Shown one piece after another: positions 1 through 11,056 of a stretch of DNA of 64,000 nucleotides. A program made the position numbers and the translations under genes. The notes below the pieces were generated by a model, which had not been told where the DNA came from, did no database searches, and saw nothing but the letters and a program-made list of their open reading frames with translations. Origin of the DNA: Sarcocystis neurona (lineage: Eukaryota; Apicomplexa; Conoidasida; Eucoccidiorida; Sarcocystidae); the NCBI GenBank assembly GCA_000727475.1, contig KL647288.1, positions 7,033,414 through 7,097,413 on the forward strand, written 5' to 3'. Each line of letters begins with the position of its first letter. Within the stretch, counting starts at the first letter, position 1.

Positions 1-26
1 TGACAGCAGGTAGAGAGAGGTCCTCG

Positions 27-1136
27 ATGTTGAGAGCAGCGGCCAGGACGTCGGGAACGGACGCTACTCACAGCTATGCAGGCAAAAACATGCAAGGAGA
101 AAAAGGTATATGTTCAGGATACATGCGGTCTGCTGCCCGGGGGGAACCAGCGAGAGCTACCAGCCCTGCCGCAGGTACTGACAGCTGCGCGGCTACAGAA
201 GACATTACAAGTGCCTCCGCAGCTGGCGACCGCGGGATTGCACCGCCTACTATTGCTATTACAACACCAACAGCAGCTGCTGTAGCAGCTTCAGGTGGGG
301 AGCTGAGGACTGCAGGAACAGCAGCAGAAGACCGCAGTAAGAGGAAGAAGCTACTCTGGGCACTGACAGATAGCACAGCTCTTAGTGCGAGGCGGCAGCG
401 GGGGAGTGCCACGGCTGCGGCTGCTTCTTTTCGACATGCTGATGCTACAGAAACTTGTGCACGGCCGCTCGCCGCCGCTTCCATCGCTGCTGCTGAGGAT
501 CTGCCAGGTGTGGCCGACACATCGATTCAGAGCCCCGTTGCCACGTATGCTGCTGCTGCTGGATGCGATGTTTTACCCGAGGGCACTCCTCGTGCTGCGA
601 AATCTCAGGCGTGTGACGTTACTCCAAGCAAGACTGGAAAACGGGCGGCCGCGGGCGCTGCCGTTGTCACCACCATCAAAGGACGTTACGGAAGTGCTGC
701 AAGTGTCTTCGAATGTTGCGAAACTGCTGCGGGGCTAGCAGCCGGTGCCCCCTTCCAGACAGGCACTGTGGCGCCGCAGGTGATTGCTGCTGCACAGCAC
801 AAGAACGGAGCTCGACAGCATCCGCGTGCATCACTTCAGGACATCGCCGCTGGTGCAGAGGGGAGGAGAGAAAAGAAAAAGAGCAGCTGCAGCAGCCGCT
901 CGGTCCTGCACAAGACGACGCGTCACAGCAGCAGCGGCAAGAAGAGCGTAAAACGCACTAGGAAGTCTGCTAATGCTGCTGCCTCTGGTTCTGCCAGCAA
1001 CCAGGGCCGACGCGTGCTTGCTATCATTGATGGCTCTTGCCTCGCCTTCCGTTCTCACTACGGAATGCCAGAAGTACTTGACGGCAGCGGAATTCCTGTG
1101 CAGGCAATACTCGGCTTCTTCCGTTCTCTCTCCGGG
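27..1136 (+). CDS. Exonuclease gene, exon 1: Ala/Ser-rich leader and first nuclease strand
   Basis: Encodes about 370 residues. The first 330 are rich in Ala, Ser, Thr, Arg and Gly and have no recognisable domain. The beginning (MLRAAARTSGTDATHSYAG) is basic and hydroxylated, as organelle leaders can be, but this is not proof of targeting. The conserved nuclease begins at about nucleotide 1018 with LAIIDGSCLAFRSHYGMP and IPVQAILGFFRSLSG. The exon ends after a whole glycine codon at the donor GTCAGT. The same frame is open from position 3, so the exon may extend left of the window. Confidence 0.8.
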
Positions 1137-4100
1137 GTCAGTCGTAAACGTGTCTTCCGTGTAGGCGCTTCGCCTCAGCGAGTTCAGTGGCAGATATTCG
1201 TAAAGGTACATATATGTATGCATATAAATACGTGTTTGCTTGTAGAGTTACACTGTAAACACGTCTAAGTATGTACAAGTATGCGTTTTGTCCGTAAATG
1301 CAAAAACCACCTATCTGCTCCTGTAATTTTTCTGTGTGACAGTGGGCTTCTGGTGGAGACACACTTATGCATATATGAAGCGAGAATATATGTAAGGATG
1401 CGTGCACGTAGAGTCCGTGTATCTGGTGTATTCAAGAAACCCCACAAATGTTGCCGGAAAACAGCTGCTGGACTGTAGCAGAAGCTTATTGTTTCAGACA
1501 TCGCAACATCCATGTCTGCGTGTATGGGCGTGTAGGTATGAAGGTGTACATGCCATTGCGCCCCCCGCATGTATGGCAGGGTGTCCTCGCACTCTTCGTT
1601 CAGCAGACGTACACACATGTACGTAGACGTTTGTGTCTAGACACAAGTGTTTGTGCAGCCTGGTGTGTTCCGGTGAACTTAAATGGGTTTGTTCTCTTGT
1701 TGGGGTGACTCAAGCGCGACGAAAAGAACGTCTCGTCTTCCACTCTTTGAAGCTTAACTTGTGACAAGGGTGCACGAATGGTGCGCGGCCATAAGACATC
1801 TTTGTTCGTGCCCACGTTTGGTGTTACTTGTCAGTCACCGAAAAAAACAGAAAACCACCCACGGACAGGCCGTGCGGAACCTGTAGACCCAGGACTACAC
1901 ACAAGTGACATATGCGTATCCAGCAGTAGCTTCCAACAACGCAGCAGTAAATTGTACGAGGAAGCACAAGGCAAAGAAGGACTGACAGACCGCAAGAAGT
2001 GTGCTACGGAGACGCACACGTAAACAGAGATATAAGTACTGTACTTAAAGTAGATCTGCTCATGTGGGGGCGGCGACGTAGTGAACTGTTAATAGACAAC
2101 ACGGTTGTCAACGTGATATTATAAATACGCACGAGGTGCCCACCCGGTGTGACGTCTTTCATCAGAATAGGGAGTGTAGAGGACGATCCGCGGTGTATGC
2201 GTACAAGCACAGAAAACCGGGCGTATCCTTGAATCCTTGAATTTGTTCAGACACAAGGTATACGCGGCTCCTTCTCGTATTTCGTCCCGGCTACGGTCTT
2301 CCTGCGGCGGCGCTCCATGTTACCGTGTCGTGGCACAGCGCAGGAAAGCTATGCCAGCGTGTGTATGCGCCCCGCCTTTGCAGTCCTCCGATACGATAGC
2401 TTCCAGGTCGAACCCCGACCTGTCTTGTATCAGTCTGTACCTGCGTGTGTATATATGTGCAGTTGACGCAGTTGCGTACGTGTGTACCCGCCTCGTTCTC
2501 CGTCTCTTTGTACGCGCGTCTCCATTCGACAATCTAAATGTTGACGTATCCGAATCTACGTACCACGTGCCTGTGTACGTCCACGTGGATGTGGAGCCTT
2601 TTGCTGACATGCCTGGGAAGCGTACTGCTGTTTGCAAGCGCTGATATTACGTGCTAACGTGCACCAGCAGGAAAAGGAATAGCTGTGATGACCATGCCTT
2701 GACGCTGCCTTTCCGCGCCCGCCTATAGTGCATTTATCTCCAGTACTATACAAGTTCATCCTTGCTTGGCTGAAGCGAGGACCACTAATTTGTTCGTTTC
2801 TTCTTCCCTTCTTCGCATTTTAACAACCCTCTGACTTGTGCTCTTCTTGCATTTTACTCTTTTTCTTTCCGTCTACGTAAACAGGTTCTCTCCGTTTCGT
2901 TCATCTCTTCCCTCCCTCGTTTCTCCGTTCCTCTCCCACCTTCTCGACGCTTTTGTCGGGGGCCTAGCTGCTCTCTTCATTCCTGGTGTAGGTAGCTAGT
3001 CCTTTTCTCAGGGTCCTTACTGTCCCTCTTTCTCAAATGTCTTTTTTGCTCCCTGTCCTTTCCCCCCCCACTCGGTCTGTAATGCTGTGTTTGCTTGCTG
3101 CATGCTCCTGGCGCTGCTTTTAGATCAAGAAGGCGTTGTTGCAACCTTCTCACCTGGTGGTGGTCTTCGATAGCTCCAGCAGTCGTAGCTCGCGCCTTGC
3201 TATTTACGACGGCTACAAGGGGCACCGGAACGAGACGCCCACTACGCTGCAGCAGCAGTTTCTTGTAATTATGCGACTTTGCCACGCGCTCGGTGAGATT
3301 CAGTTTCCTTGCTTCTGCAATACAGGACAGGAAAGCGACAACAGCACCAACACTGGGAGCAGCAAGCTTAGCGGCGGAAGAATTAACGACAGCAGCAGCC
3401 ACAGCAGTGTCGCTACCAGCAGCTCCTGCAGTTGCCGAGTGTGGCGTGCGCTTTCGCGTGTGCTCTAGCACCAGCGGTACCAGTGAGTTACCTGATTCCT
3501 GTGCTTCGAATGAAGCACCAAGAGCTACACAAGCAGGTATCAGCAAGTGTAAACGGCAGACTGGCACGGAGGATTGACTGTGTGTACGGAGACCAACGAT
3601 TCAGGATGAGAGACGTACGCGCCGAGAAAGTCAATTTTGCCACATTAGGCTTTTGCTACAGATTTGAACATGCGGACCGTGATGTAGCTGCTGGATTGAT
3701 TCGTTAGTGGGAGTGTGTCGCAACGGTACGCTTAGTTAATCGTGAGCCATGCGCAGGTCAGTTCACCAGAAAGAGGGAGGCGCGTGCTGGCTCGTACACA
3801 CGCCTACCAACACATATACGTATACGTATGTGTATATACACATATATATGTATATATGTGTACATGGGCAATCTGTGCATATATATATGGACATACATAT
3901 TCTCATCCAAGGGACTTAGTGGTTCGAACTGTAATTCTACCACAGTTGCTGCAAAGAAAGACTTTACAGTGATCGTCGGCACCCGTGTCTCTCCGGCGAA
4001 AGAGCTTGGTTGCTGGCTACGTGTGGACTTTGGCTGATATGTGTCCTTCTCTGCGTCGTTGCTGCGAGAGATGCGTACCGAGTCGTGCGCGTGTGAATGG

Positions 4101-7100
4101 TGTCCAGGCCATCGACGTGCACGCGCCCAACTACACGTCTGCGTCTGTGAATTGCAGCAGCTTCTTCCGAGGCTGACGTACCTGTAGAGGGTTCGACGCG
4201 CTATTCGCCAACTGCGCCCCCCGTGGGCTTTCGCGGCATCGTGCCCGCCCCGGGAGTACTCCACAAAATAATTTGTATGCGTGTACGGGCATGCGCTCGG
4301 CTTCCCCACGTGGACGGGTGACAAACAAAAACTGGGATGCGTACGCTTGAGTCAACGCTGCGATTCGTATGTCTCGTGTCTGCGCTAACGGTTTTAACTG
4401 ATAGAAAGGTTGGTTTCGTTTCCCACGTCGCCTCTGCCCCTGTTTCTGCGGTTTAAGGTGTGTGTATATTTAGACATGTTGTGTTTATAGGTCTAAAGTT
4501 GTCCACTACACCGTTTTAATGGACGTGTTGGATGTCTGCTTGAGGTCCACTGAAAGCTCGTGGTTGGAATCACGAAGTAGGCACAATCGTGCATGTACGG
4601 GTTCGATGCGAGGCTTCTGCCTGCGCGACACAGCTTCAACGGTCATGTAGGCAGTTTAACGTCGTGAGTACGCGAAAGCGTTGTGACGTACGTCCTTTCA
4701 GCTGACACGGCGGTGGTTGCAGAGCGTATACGCGTAGCCATTGCGGACAGAAGCCAGACGGTGTCTCTGAAAGCGGAAGAAGAGGCGGTTTAGTCTGCAA
4801 CTCTGTGAATTTTGGACAGTTCAGCGCAACACAGCCGGTATATCCCGTCGGAGTGAACGGACGCGCCAACCATCCAGAAGACGCGGCGGCGGGTATGTGT
4901 GTGCTTGTCGTCTCCTGTGACAGCCAGAATTTTCTAGATCACTCCCTCTGATGTAGAGGTCTACTTCTGCATGTGAAGTACGCCCGCGTCGGGATGCAAA
5001 GAAAATGACATCCATATTTAAAATCCATACGGATAATCGTTGAAATGCAAGCAATTCGACAGCAGAGCGGTGCTGCCCGTGCACAACCATCGCTCTGCAG
5101 GGAGCGCGCACAAAGGCGAAGCGCGCATTCTTGCCACCCCGCCGATGCTGCTGCTCCTCGATTGTCTGACTGTACGTATCTATCTATCTATCTACCTATC
5201 TATATACACATATATATATATATATATATATACGGACGTATAGGAGGGGGGGAGAACTCACTGTGGCTCTTCGGGACACTGCTATGTTTTGCCACGTGGC
5301 GCGGGTAGTGGACAGAAGGATAGTTGTACACAAGATAAGAGTCGTGACTCTCGCTACGATGCCCGTATGCGTGATAAGTTCTGCATGGTGCTCGTTCTCA
5401 TGAGACACTGCCTGTGATTCGCTGTTGCCTCCTGTGTAATAGGAGTATGCACGATCTCCGAAGACGGCGTTGAAGCTGATGACGTTATTGCCAGTCTTGT
5501 TAATCGCGCATGTGTTGCTACTCGCCGAGCGGCTGCTGCAGCAGAAGCAGCGGTTCATGCGGCGGCTGGGGGAGCAGAACTCACAGTCGACGCAGCAGCA
5601 GCGTTAGCGACACGTACAAGTGCACGTTCAGGAATTGTCCGAAGCGGAGGAACAGCGCTTGCGGTGTCAGCGTCGGTCCCAGCGCAGACCAGCCAGTGCG
5701 CCGGGGACGTATCCTTCTTCCTGGACACGGAGCCTTCCAGGAAAGGTGGTGCAACATCTGCGGAGAGGGACACGAGCAGCTCAGCATCCTTCTCTGTTGG
5801 GGGCAGGCTGTGTGAAAATGATGGTGCTCTCCTCTGTGCCGCCGAAGTGCAGCCGCCAAACGGACGAAAAAGTGTTGCATCACAGAGGGAGGGGCGATGT
5901 TTAGTCGAAACGGACGCACACACAGATGAGATATTTGATGAAATCGTGGTGGTCACCACTGACAAAGATCTTCTGCAAGTATGTGTAAATTGTCTTCGTA
6001 ACGAAGCAAAAAGCAAGAGTCGCTGTCAAATCCTCTTGCGTGAAGGCCAGTTGGGTCTCGGAACTGACTGCGTGCACTCCTGTAGTTTAGCGGAATTGAC
6101 CGTTGTAAGGAGGATATTACGTGTAGACATAGTGGGGGGAGAATGGCTACAGCTGTTACTTTACTCTGTGTGCTCTCTGTGTCAACTCTGTTCTGTGCCA
6201 CGTCGGCGTATACTAGCGTAAATTTTCCTCGTCGGGCGGAAATTTAAGTTTTGTAAATGTATGCTTGAAGAGTAGGGTGCCAGTGCAAACAAACACGCTA
6301 TGTATGAATGTATGCATGTGTGTATACAAATACAGGTGTGAACGTACATGCACGTACATATATATATATATATACATACATGCATACATTCGTGTACACA
6401 TACTGTGTGGCTTACGCCCGTAGCCTACACGTGACACCGCGCGAACAACCGTACTAGGGACGGGAAGAGCATGCACGAGTGTCAGTAATGTGTACGCTAT
6501 ATACCTCCACGTCGTTTGGCGTTGACAGAATGGACAGATAGACTCTTCACACGGTAAGTGTGCCCCTCCGTGCCCAGGCCCCTCGGTCCGCGTGCCCCTC
6601 CTTGCCCAGGTTGAATTATACGTCTCTGATAGAGTGACGCTACCGTGTACTCTAAGGGAACCACGAAGCCAAGTTCAATCAAGTGCATCATCGCTCCTCC
6701 CTCATTCGTGGTGCGCTTGTTTTTGCGTGGCACTTCATTCTGCAAGGCAGCTGATTTTAAGTACCCCCTGAGCGAACCCAGCCTACGCAAATTGGTAGTT
6801 TCCCTGCCTGTGACTGCCTTGGATTGAATTTGTTGACATAGCCAGGACAAGTACGCTTTCACCTTCGTGGTGTTTTCTGTGCTGTGGAGCCGTCGGCCGT
6901 CTTCCTGTCGGGTTTAAACTGCTCCTAGGTGGAGGACACTTTTGCAGCGGTAATACGCCGCAGCCGCACTGCACAAGTCGGCGAAAATTACTCCGATAGT
7001 GCTGCGGCATTCTCACGCTTGCAACTGCTTTTTTTGCCTGGGGGCACCTGCTGTCGTAGCTGCAGCTGCGCTCCGTCTCCGTGTCTCGTCTGCAGCACAT

Positions 7101-10100
7101 TCGGACCCCCTGCGTCTTTCTGCGGGCAGTGGTCTCCCTCTCGTCTTCCCGTAGCGGCTACCGTCGTCGTTCGTGTTCCTGTGCTTCTTGCAGGTTCTGC
7201 AGTACAACTACATGGAGGACGTGCAAGATGCTGACGCGTATGCCAGAAGATACGACTGGGAAGCGTATTCTTTTGAGGAGAGCGGCGCTGCGTTATCTTG
7301 GAATAAGTGTACCCGCAACTTGGCCGTTTCGTTAGAAGCAGACATAGCGAGACAGTGCGGATCAGTGGGTGCTTTGAGACGGCAAACGGCTGCAAACGCG
7401 TTGCCGACAGGTGAAGCCACACCTGCCGGGAATGCGACTCTTGCGGATGCCACTTCCTCTGCCCTTCTCCGCGGTGCTGACGCCGCGTTTCAAACAAAAG
7501 AGGACAAGCGACTCAACGTCTCAGACGTAGAAGGAAACGCTGGCGGAGAACGCTGCAGAGCTCGAAGGGAGCGCCCTCCCTGTGCTTCTCGTCAAGTTTC
7601 CACTTTGTATGAAGGAGGCGGTGACGTTCGGACAGGAGAACAGAGTTACAAGGTGGTGAATAATATACCGCACGGCTGCTTGGGAGGAGAAGTAGCGGCC
7701 GAAAGCACGACGGTGGGACAAGAGCACAGAAGTAACAGTTCGCAACGGCCGCACCAAGGCATGTTAAAGGAACAAGCACAGCTGAAGAAGGAGCGCTACG
7801 AGACAGAGAGATCGGGGAAGCAGGAAATTTCTCCCGGCGTTGCCGCTGCGTCACCAGCTCTTTGCGTCCAGAGAGTCAAAGGCCCTTACGTACGCATTAT
7901 GCAGCTGCACCGGAAGCTGCGTATGGTAGACGAGAACTGGGTGCTGTTGCATTATGGTGAGTCCAAGAAACCCAAAACAGGTATTCCTTACGCCACTGGC
8001 TGCCGCTGAACGTGCAAAATCACATCGGGCTGGGGGAGCACGGGGTAGTCTCGTTCTGGTGAGTTCGATGTTGACTTGCCCGCGATCGATGTGTAAAGCC
8101 CCCTCTGGAAGGGTACTGCTGTTCTGAAGTGGCTATACTACTTTCAACACGTACACGTATGAGTACAAGCATAAACGTATTCAAGTGACTGCGGTCCGCG
8201 CTGAACGTAGCACGGCGCAAACGCTATGAATTCGAGCTGCGCGTCAGAAACGTCCACGTGCGTTTCATCGTACATAGTGCTTTACCAATCTTCTTGTACA
8301 GCGTTTAAATAATGCATTGTCTTCAGGTGATTATCTCTCTTTGTAGAGCTGTGTTCAGCATAACTTAGCCTGATAGGAACCTTGACGCATGTATGCGCTG
8401 CTCTCGGTTACCTGAGCAGTGGCTCTGAAGACCGGTTCGGTCACAGGAAGACCAAAAGCAGAGTGGCCGCGACTATTTCTTTCTAAGTGTAAATGTGTGG
8501 ATGTGTGTGCGTGTGGCTGTCCACGTGAAACGCAAACACCTCCAGGTGTAGTCTCGAGAAGTTGACAGCTCTCTATATACCTACGTTTCTCTTCAATGAT
8601 GCGTACCAAGGCAAATCACTCGCAGCCATTTTCTTAAGAAGGCGGAGGAACTTTGTCCTTTTGTGCGAGTGAAGCATGTAGATTCTTGCGAACTGCACTC
8701 ACGAAGTACTCTTTTGCGAAATGCACTGATGAAACGGTTTCTCGCGAGATTGCCGTGGACGCAGAAGGCTTCCCCTGCCGCGCACGTCTGTGTAAGTGCA
8801 ACGTCTACATCGTAAGTACGTCTAAATCTACTTGCTAATGACTGACGATAGGTATCATACTATTCACTCAGTGCCATTTACGTCCGTTGCTGTGTATTTA
8901 AACGTGTTCCCGTATGTGGATCGAGTGACGCGGGTGAGATGGAGTGGATGCGTGCACAGGCGTGTTGCCCCACCAGCTGCGCGATTACCTGGCGCTCGTA
9001 GGCGATGCATCAGACAGTATACGAGGTTGCGAGGGCATCGGGGCTGTAACGGCTAGGAAGCTCATCGTCCACGCTAACGGCCGTTTAAAAGTACGTTGCT
9101 CCTATGAATCCACGTAGACAAAGGTGTACTGCTCGGAGCTAGATTTTCGATCAGTGGGTTAACCTCAGCACAGCGCATCCCAGCCAGGGCATGGATTCGT
9201 GCAGCATGCACGGCGAGGGATTTTTTATGTGTGATACCGTAGCTTAACAGACTTATTTTTTTTTAAACCTTGGGGAGCTTTGTTTCGTTTACCTTAGCGG
9301 CTTGGGAAAGGCTGAGGGCACGCGTCCTCTATCAGGCCTGCACAGTGGTGATACGGTTCGTTGCCGTGTATCCTAGTGCTTGATCCAGGTGGTTTTATAG
9401 GACATGCAGCGGGTCCGTTGCTCAGGAGCGCTTCTGTGGCGGTCACATAAACAGACTTGAAAAGTGGAGCTTTATTCCGCGTTCAGCGCAACCACTACTG
9501 GAGCTCCGCTTTGTTGATGTCATTCGTTGAATTTACAGCGTAGCACAGCCTTGTTACACGTGAAGCGAACCACCGGATGCTGTCTTCGTGAATCTCACTG
9601 AATTCCCAGAGCTGCCTCTTTAATGTGTCCCTACACCCGTAAAAGAACGGTGCGTGCGCAATAATGCAGCCTTCAACTACTGTTGCACGCGTGTCTCCTG
9701 GGCAGGTTGTTAACGGCATAGCTGTTCAGGTTGCTTCCTCCTTTCCGGTGTTCCTCAGAATTGTCAGTGTATAGCTTGCCCGTTTACCATATTTGAAGCC
9801 GCTACCTTGTTTAATTCCTACACGCGTGCACCACCAGCGGTGACGCAGTTGCTAAACAACCCTGTCTCGCGATTAAGACATAGGTGCGCTACAAGACGTT
9901 TTGCTGGCCGTGAACAGCTCGCAAAACCCTTCAGTCCCCTGCTAGCACTAGGGTTCCCCGTCTGTGCGCTTCTTTGCTTTACTTCTTCCTCGTAGAAGTA
10001 ACATACTTGTTGGCGACGGTACCTGCGAGTGGCTGCCAGATGCAGGAATTTATCTGTGCAGAGGCATTTTTCCGATTTCCGACGCATCCTGCTTGGGTTC

Positions 10101-11056
10101 TGTGGGACAACCTTTCAGACTTTCAACGTACAGTGTTCCATTTTGTGTAAACACCTTTCCTTTTACTTTGTCTCGTCGTTCTCCGCGGACCCAATATCAT
10201 CTGTGACATTTCCTCATTTCTGTGAGTTTGAAAGTTGGCTGGCAACCCTCTGCTGTGAACTTTACGTGGAGCCTACAAACGTATATTGAGTAATTAATCT
10301 TAGCAAAAGTTTCGCCTGCAGTACAACGCAGAGTTCTCGTAGCGGCCGTTCTGGCTTAGCTGCTTAACACGTTGCGGTGCCGTGTGGTGTTTACCGTTAT
10401 GCTTGACGGTGGTGCAGGTGTTTCTGTCTTCGATTTTCTCAGTTGTGTACCGTGCGGGGAAATTGCGAGGGTCGAAGCGAGCTCGTTTTTATTGATATGG
10501 TGTAAGGTGACCCGACTTCATCGGGTCGTCACTTATAAGCCGTCAACCGCATATCTGTTGTCGGTGACACCTGCATTGTCTATCTGTCGTGTTTCCTCCT
10601 TCGCAGGATCTGCTGAATGATGAGCAGAGATTATCGCGTTTGGTCAAGCGGAACCAGCTGCGCAGCTTGTTGAAGTTTGCACCCTTGCTAGAGCGCAACA
10701 GGCAATTAATTTCCCTCGACAGCAATGTTGAATCTGTGCAAGCGTTCCCTTTTTCCCAGTTTGTCGTGCGGTCGACCCGCTCAATGGCTGCCTCGAGGCG
10801 TGTTACTGCAGTGGCAGGAAGTCGCAGAGGAAAGAAAAAAGAAACCTCGAGGTGTGCAAAAGCGGTGCCTTTTGTGAAGTCGGATGCCCTTGACGTGCAG
10901 GATACACTCGATTGTAACCGCAGAGAATCTGTTGTTTTTCCGGTTAAAAAGTTTCCGTCTGGCTTCCTGCGCGTGCACGATCGACGCAGAGTTTCTCCTT
11001 GGCATGTCGCAAATACCGGCACTTCCAGAACGGCCACTGCCGATGTAGACCGTTAG
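27..11056 (+). CDS. 5'-3' exonuclease / flap endonuclease (DNA polymerase I N-terminal family), six exons
   Basis: Spliced gene with exons 27-1136, 3124-3292, 5443-5978, 7194-7956, 8960-9090 and 10607-11056. All five junctions keep frame and the total is 3159 bases, an exact multiple of three, ending in TAG. Joined, the exons rebuild the polymerase-I-type 5' nuclease core: AIIDGSCLAFRSHYG (first metal Asp, residue about 332), VVFDSS followed by GYKGHR (arch region), EADDVIASLV (about 437), VVTTDKDLLQ (about 600), then the helix-3-turn-helix DNA-binding part ALVGDASDSIRGCEGIG (about 872). Metal-binding acidic residues are all retained. There is no polymerase or 3'-5' proofreading domain. The family removes RNA primers and 5' flaps; the Plasmodium member acts in the apicoplast, so organelle targeting is plausible (inference). 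The frame stays open upstream of the ATG at 27 to the window edge, so the true start may lie outside. Confidence 0.85.
1137..3123 (+). other. Intron 1 of the exonuclease gene
   Basis: 1,987 bases between GTCAGT and TTTTAG. I see no conserved protein motif on either strand; the open frames here are short and compositionally unremarkable. Pyrimidine-rich from about 2770 to 3070. Confidence 0.7.
3124..3292 (+). CDS. Exonuclease gene, exon 2: second metal Asp and arch
   Basis: Acceptor CTTTTAG before 3124, donor GGTGAGATT after 3292. It encodes ALLQPSHLVVVFDSSSSR and IYDGYKGHRNETPTTL, matching the family pattern in which a strand ending VVFD is followed by a YK..R motif and an ETP helix. It starts in phase 0 and ends with one base of a split glycine codon, which exon 3 completes. 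Confidence 0.85.
3811..3900. repeat. TA/TG-rich simple repeat
   Basis: Alternating CATATA, TATACG and TGTATA units make a degenerate purine-pyrimidine microsatellite inside an intron. Confidence 0.8.
5177..5233. repeat. TATC tetranucleotide plus TA dinucleotide microsatellite
   Basis: Several TATC units pass into an almost pure TA run of about 12 repeats. It lies in intron 2 of the exonuclease gene and is likely length-polymorphic. Confidence 0.9.
5443..5978 (+). CDS. Exonuclease gene, exon 3: EADD and TTDKD active-site segments split by a low-complexity insert
   Basis: Starts after TGTAATAG and ends at donor GTATGT. It opens with GVCTISEDGVEADDVIAS and closes with EIVVVTTDKDLLQ. In bacterial relatives these two motifs are about 20-25 residues apart; here about 150 extra residues rich in Ala, Ser, Thr and Gly separate them. 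The insert sits between a helix and the next strand, a plausible surface loop position. Reading frame is unbroken through the insert. Confidence 0.85.
5979..7193 (+). other. Intron 3 of the exonuclease gene
   Basis: 1,215 bases with a TA/CATA microsatellite at about 6301-6392 and an imperfect duplication of a GTGCCCCTCC-type unit near 6561-6611. No exon is required between the flanking phase-0 ends. Confidence 0.7.
6301..6392. repeat. TA/TGTA-rich simple repeat
   Basis: A run of ATGTATG, TACATG and a pure TA core at about 6358-6375 inside intron 3 of the exonuclease gene. Confidence 0.8.
7194..7956 (+). CDS. Exonuclease gene, exon 4: large insertion before the helix-3-turn-helix
   Basis: Starts after CTTCTTGCAG, ends at donor GGTGAGTCC. 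It encodes about 254 residues where the family normally needs roughly 25 between the DKDLLQ strand and the DNA-binding motif. The first part (VLQYNYMEDVQDADAYARRY) and the last part (RIMQLHRKLRMVDENWVLLHYG) look structured. The middle is charged and low in hydrophobics, with no family I recognise. It ends with one base of a split glycine codon. Confidence 0.8.
7957..8959 (+). other. Intron 4 of the exonuclease gene
   Basis: 1,003 bases between GTGAGT and GCACAG. The flanking exons split a glycine codon that closes exactly. I see no other feature. Confidence 0.7.
8960..9090 (+). CDS. Exonuclease gene, exon 5: helix-3-turn-helix DNA-binding motif
   Basis: A short exon after GTGCACAG, ending at donor GTACGT. 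It encodes GVLPHQLRDYLALVGDASD and IRGCEGIGAVTARKL. This is the canonical GD.SD...G..GIG..TA.KL motif of polymerase-I-type 5' nucleases, which holds DNA and contributes the last metal-binding aspartates. It is the most diagnostic part of the gene. Confidence 0.9.
9091..10606 (+). other. Intron 5 of the exonuclease gene
   Basis: 1,516 bases between GTACGT and TTCGCAG. No conserved exon seen. A small in-phase exon here cannot be excluded, because both ends are phase 0. Confidence 0.6.
10607..11056 (+). CDS. Exonuclease gene, exon 6: C-terminal helices and basic tail
   Basis: Starts after CCTTCGCAG in phase 0 and runs to a TAG. The first 45 residues (EQRLSRLVKRNQLRSLLKF and RNRQLISLDSNVE) match the terminal helices and the L..D-V ending of the 5' nuclease domain. 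The remaining about 100 residues are basic and low-complexity, with no further domain. Confidence 0.8.
   Translation, partial: DLLNDEQRLSRLVKRNQLRSLLKFAPLLERNRQLISLDSNVESVQAFPFSQFVVRSTRSMAASRRVTAVAGSRRGKKKETSRCAKAVPFVKSDALDVQDTLDCNRRESVVFPVKKFPSGFLRVHDRRRVSPWHVANTGTSRTATADVDR

Larger units (their letters stand above)
3293..5442 (+). other. Intron 2 of the exonuclease gene, with microsatellites
   Basis: 2,150 bases between GTGAGA and AATAG. It holds the TA/TG-rich tract at 3811-3900 and the TATC/TA tract at 5177-5233. No coding exon is needed here, because exons 2 and 3 join in phase and in the expected family order. Confidence 0.7.
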
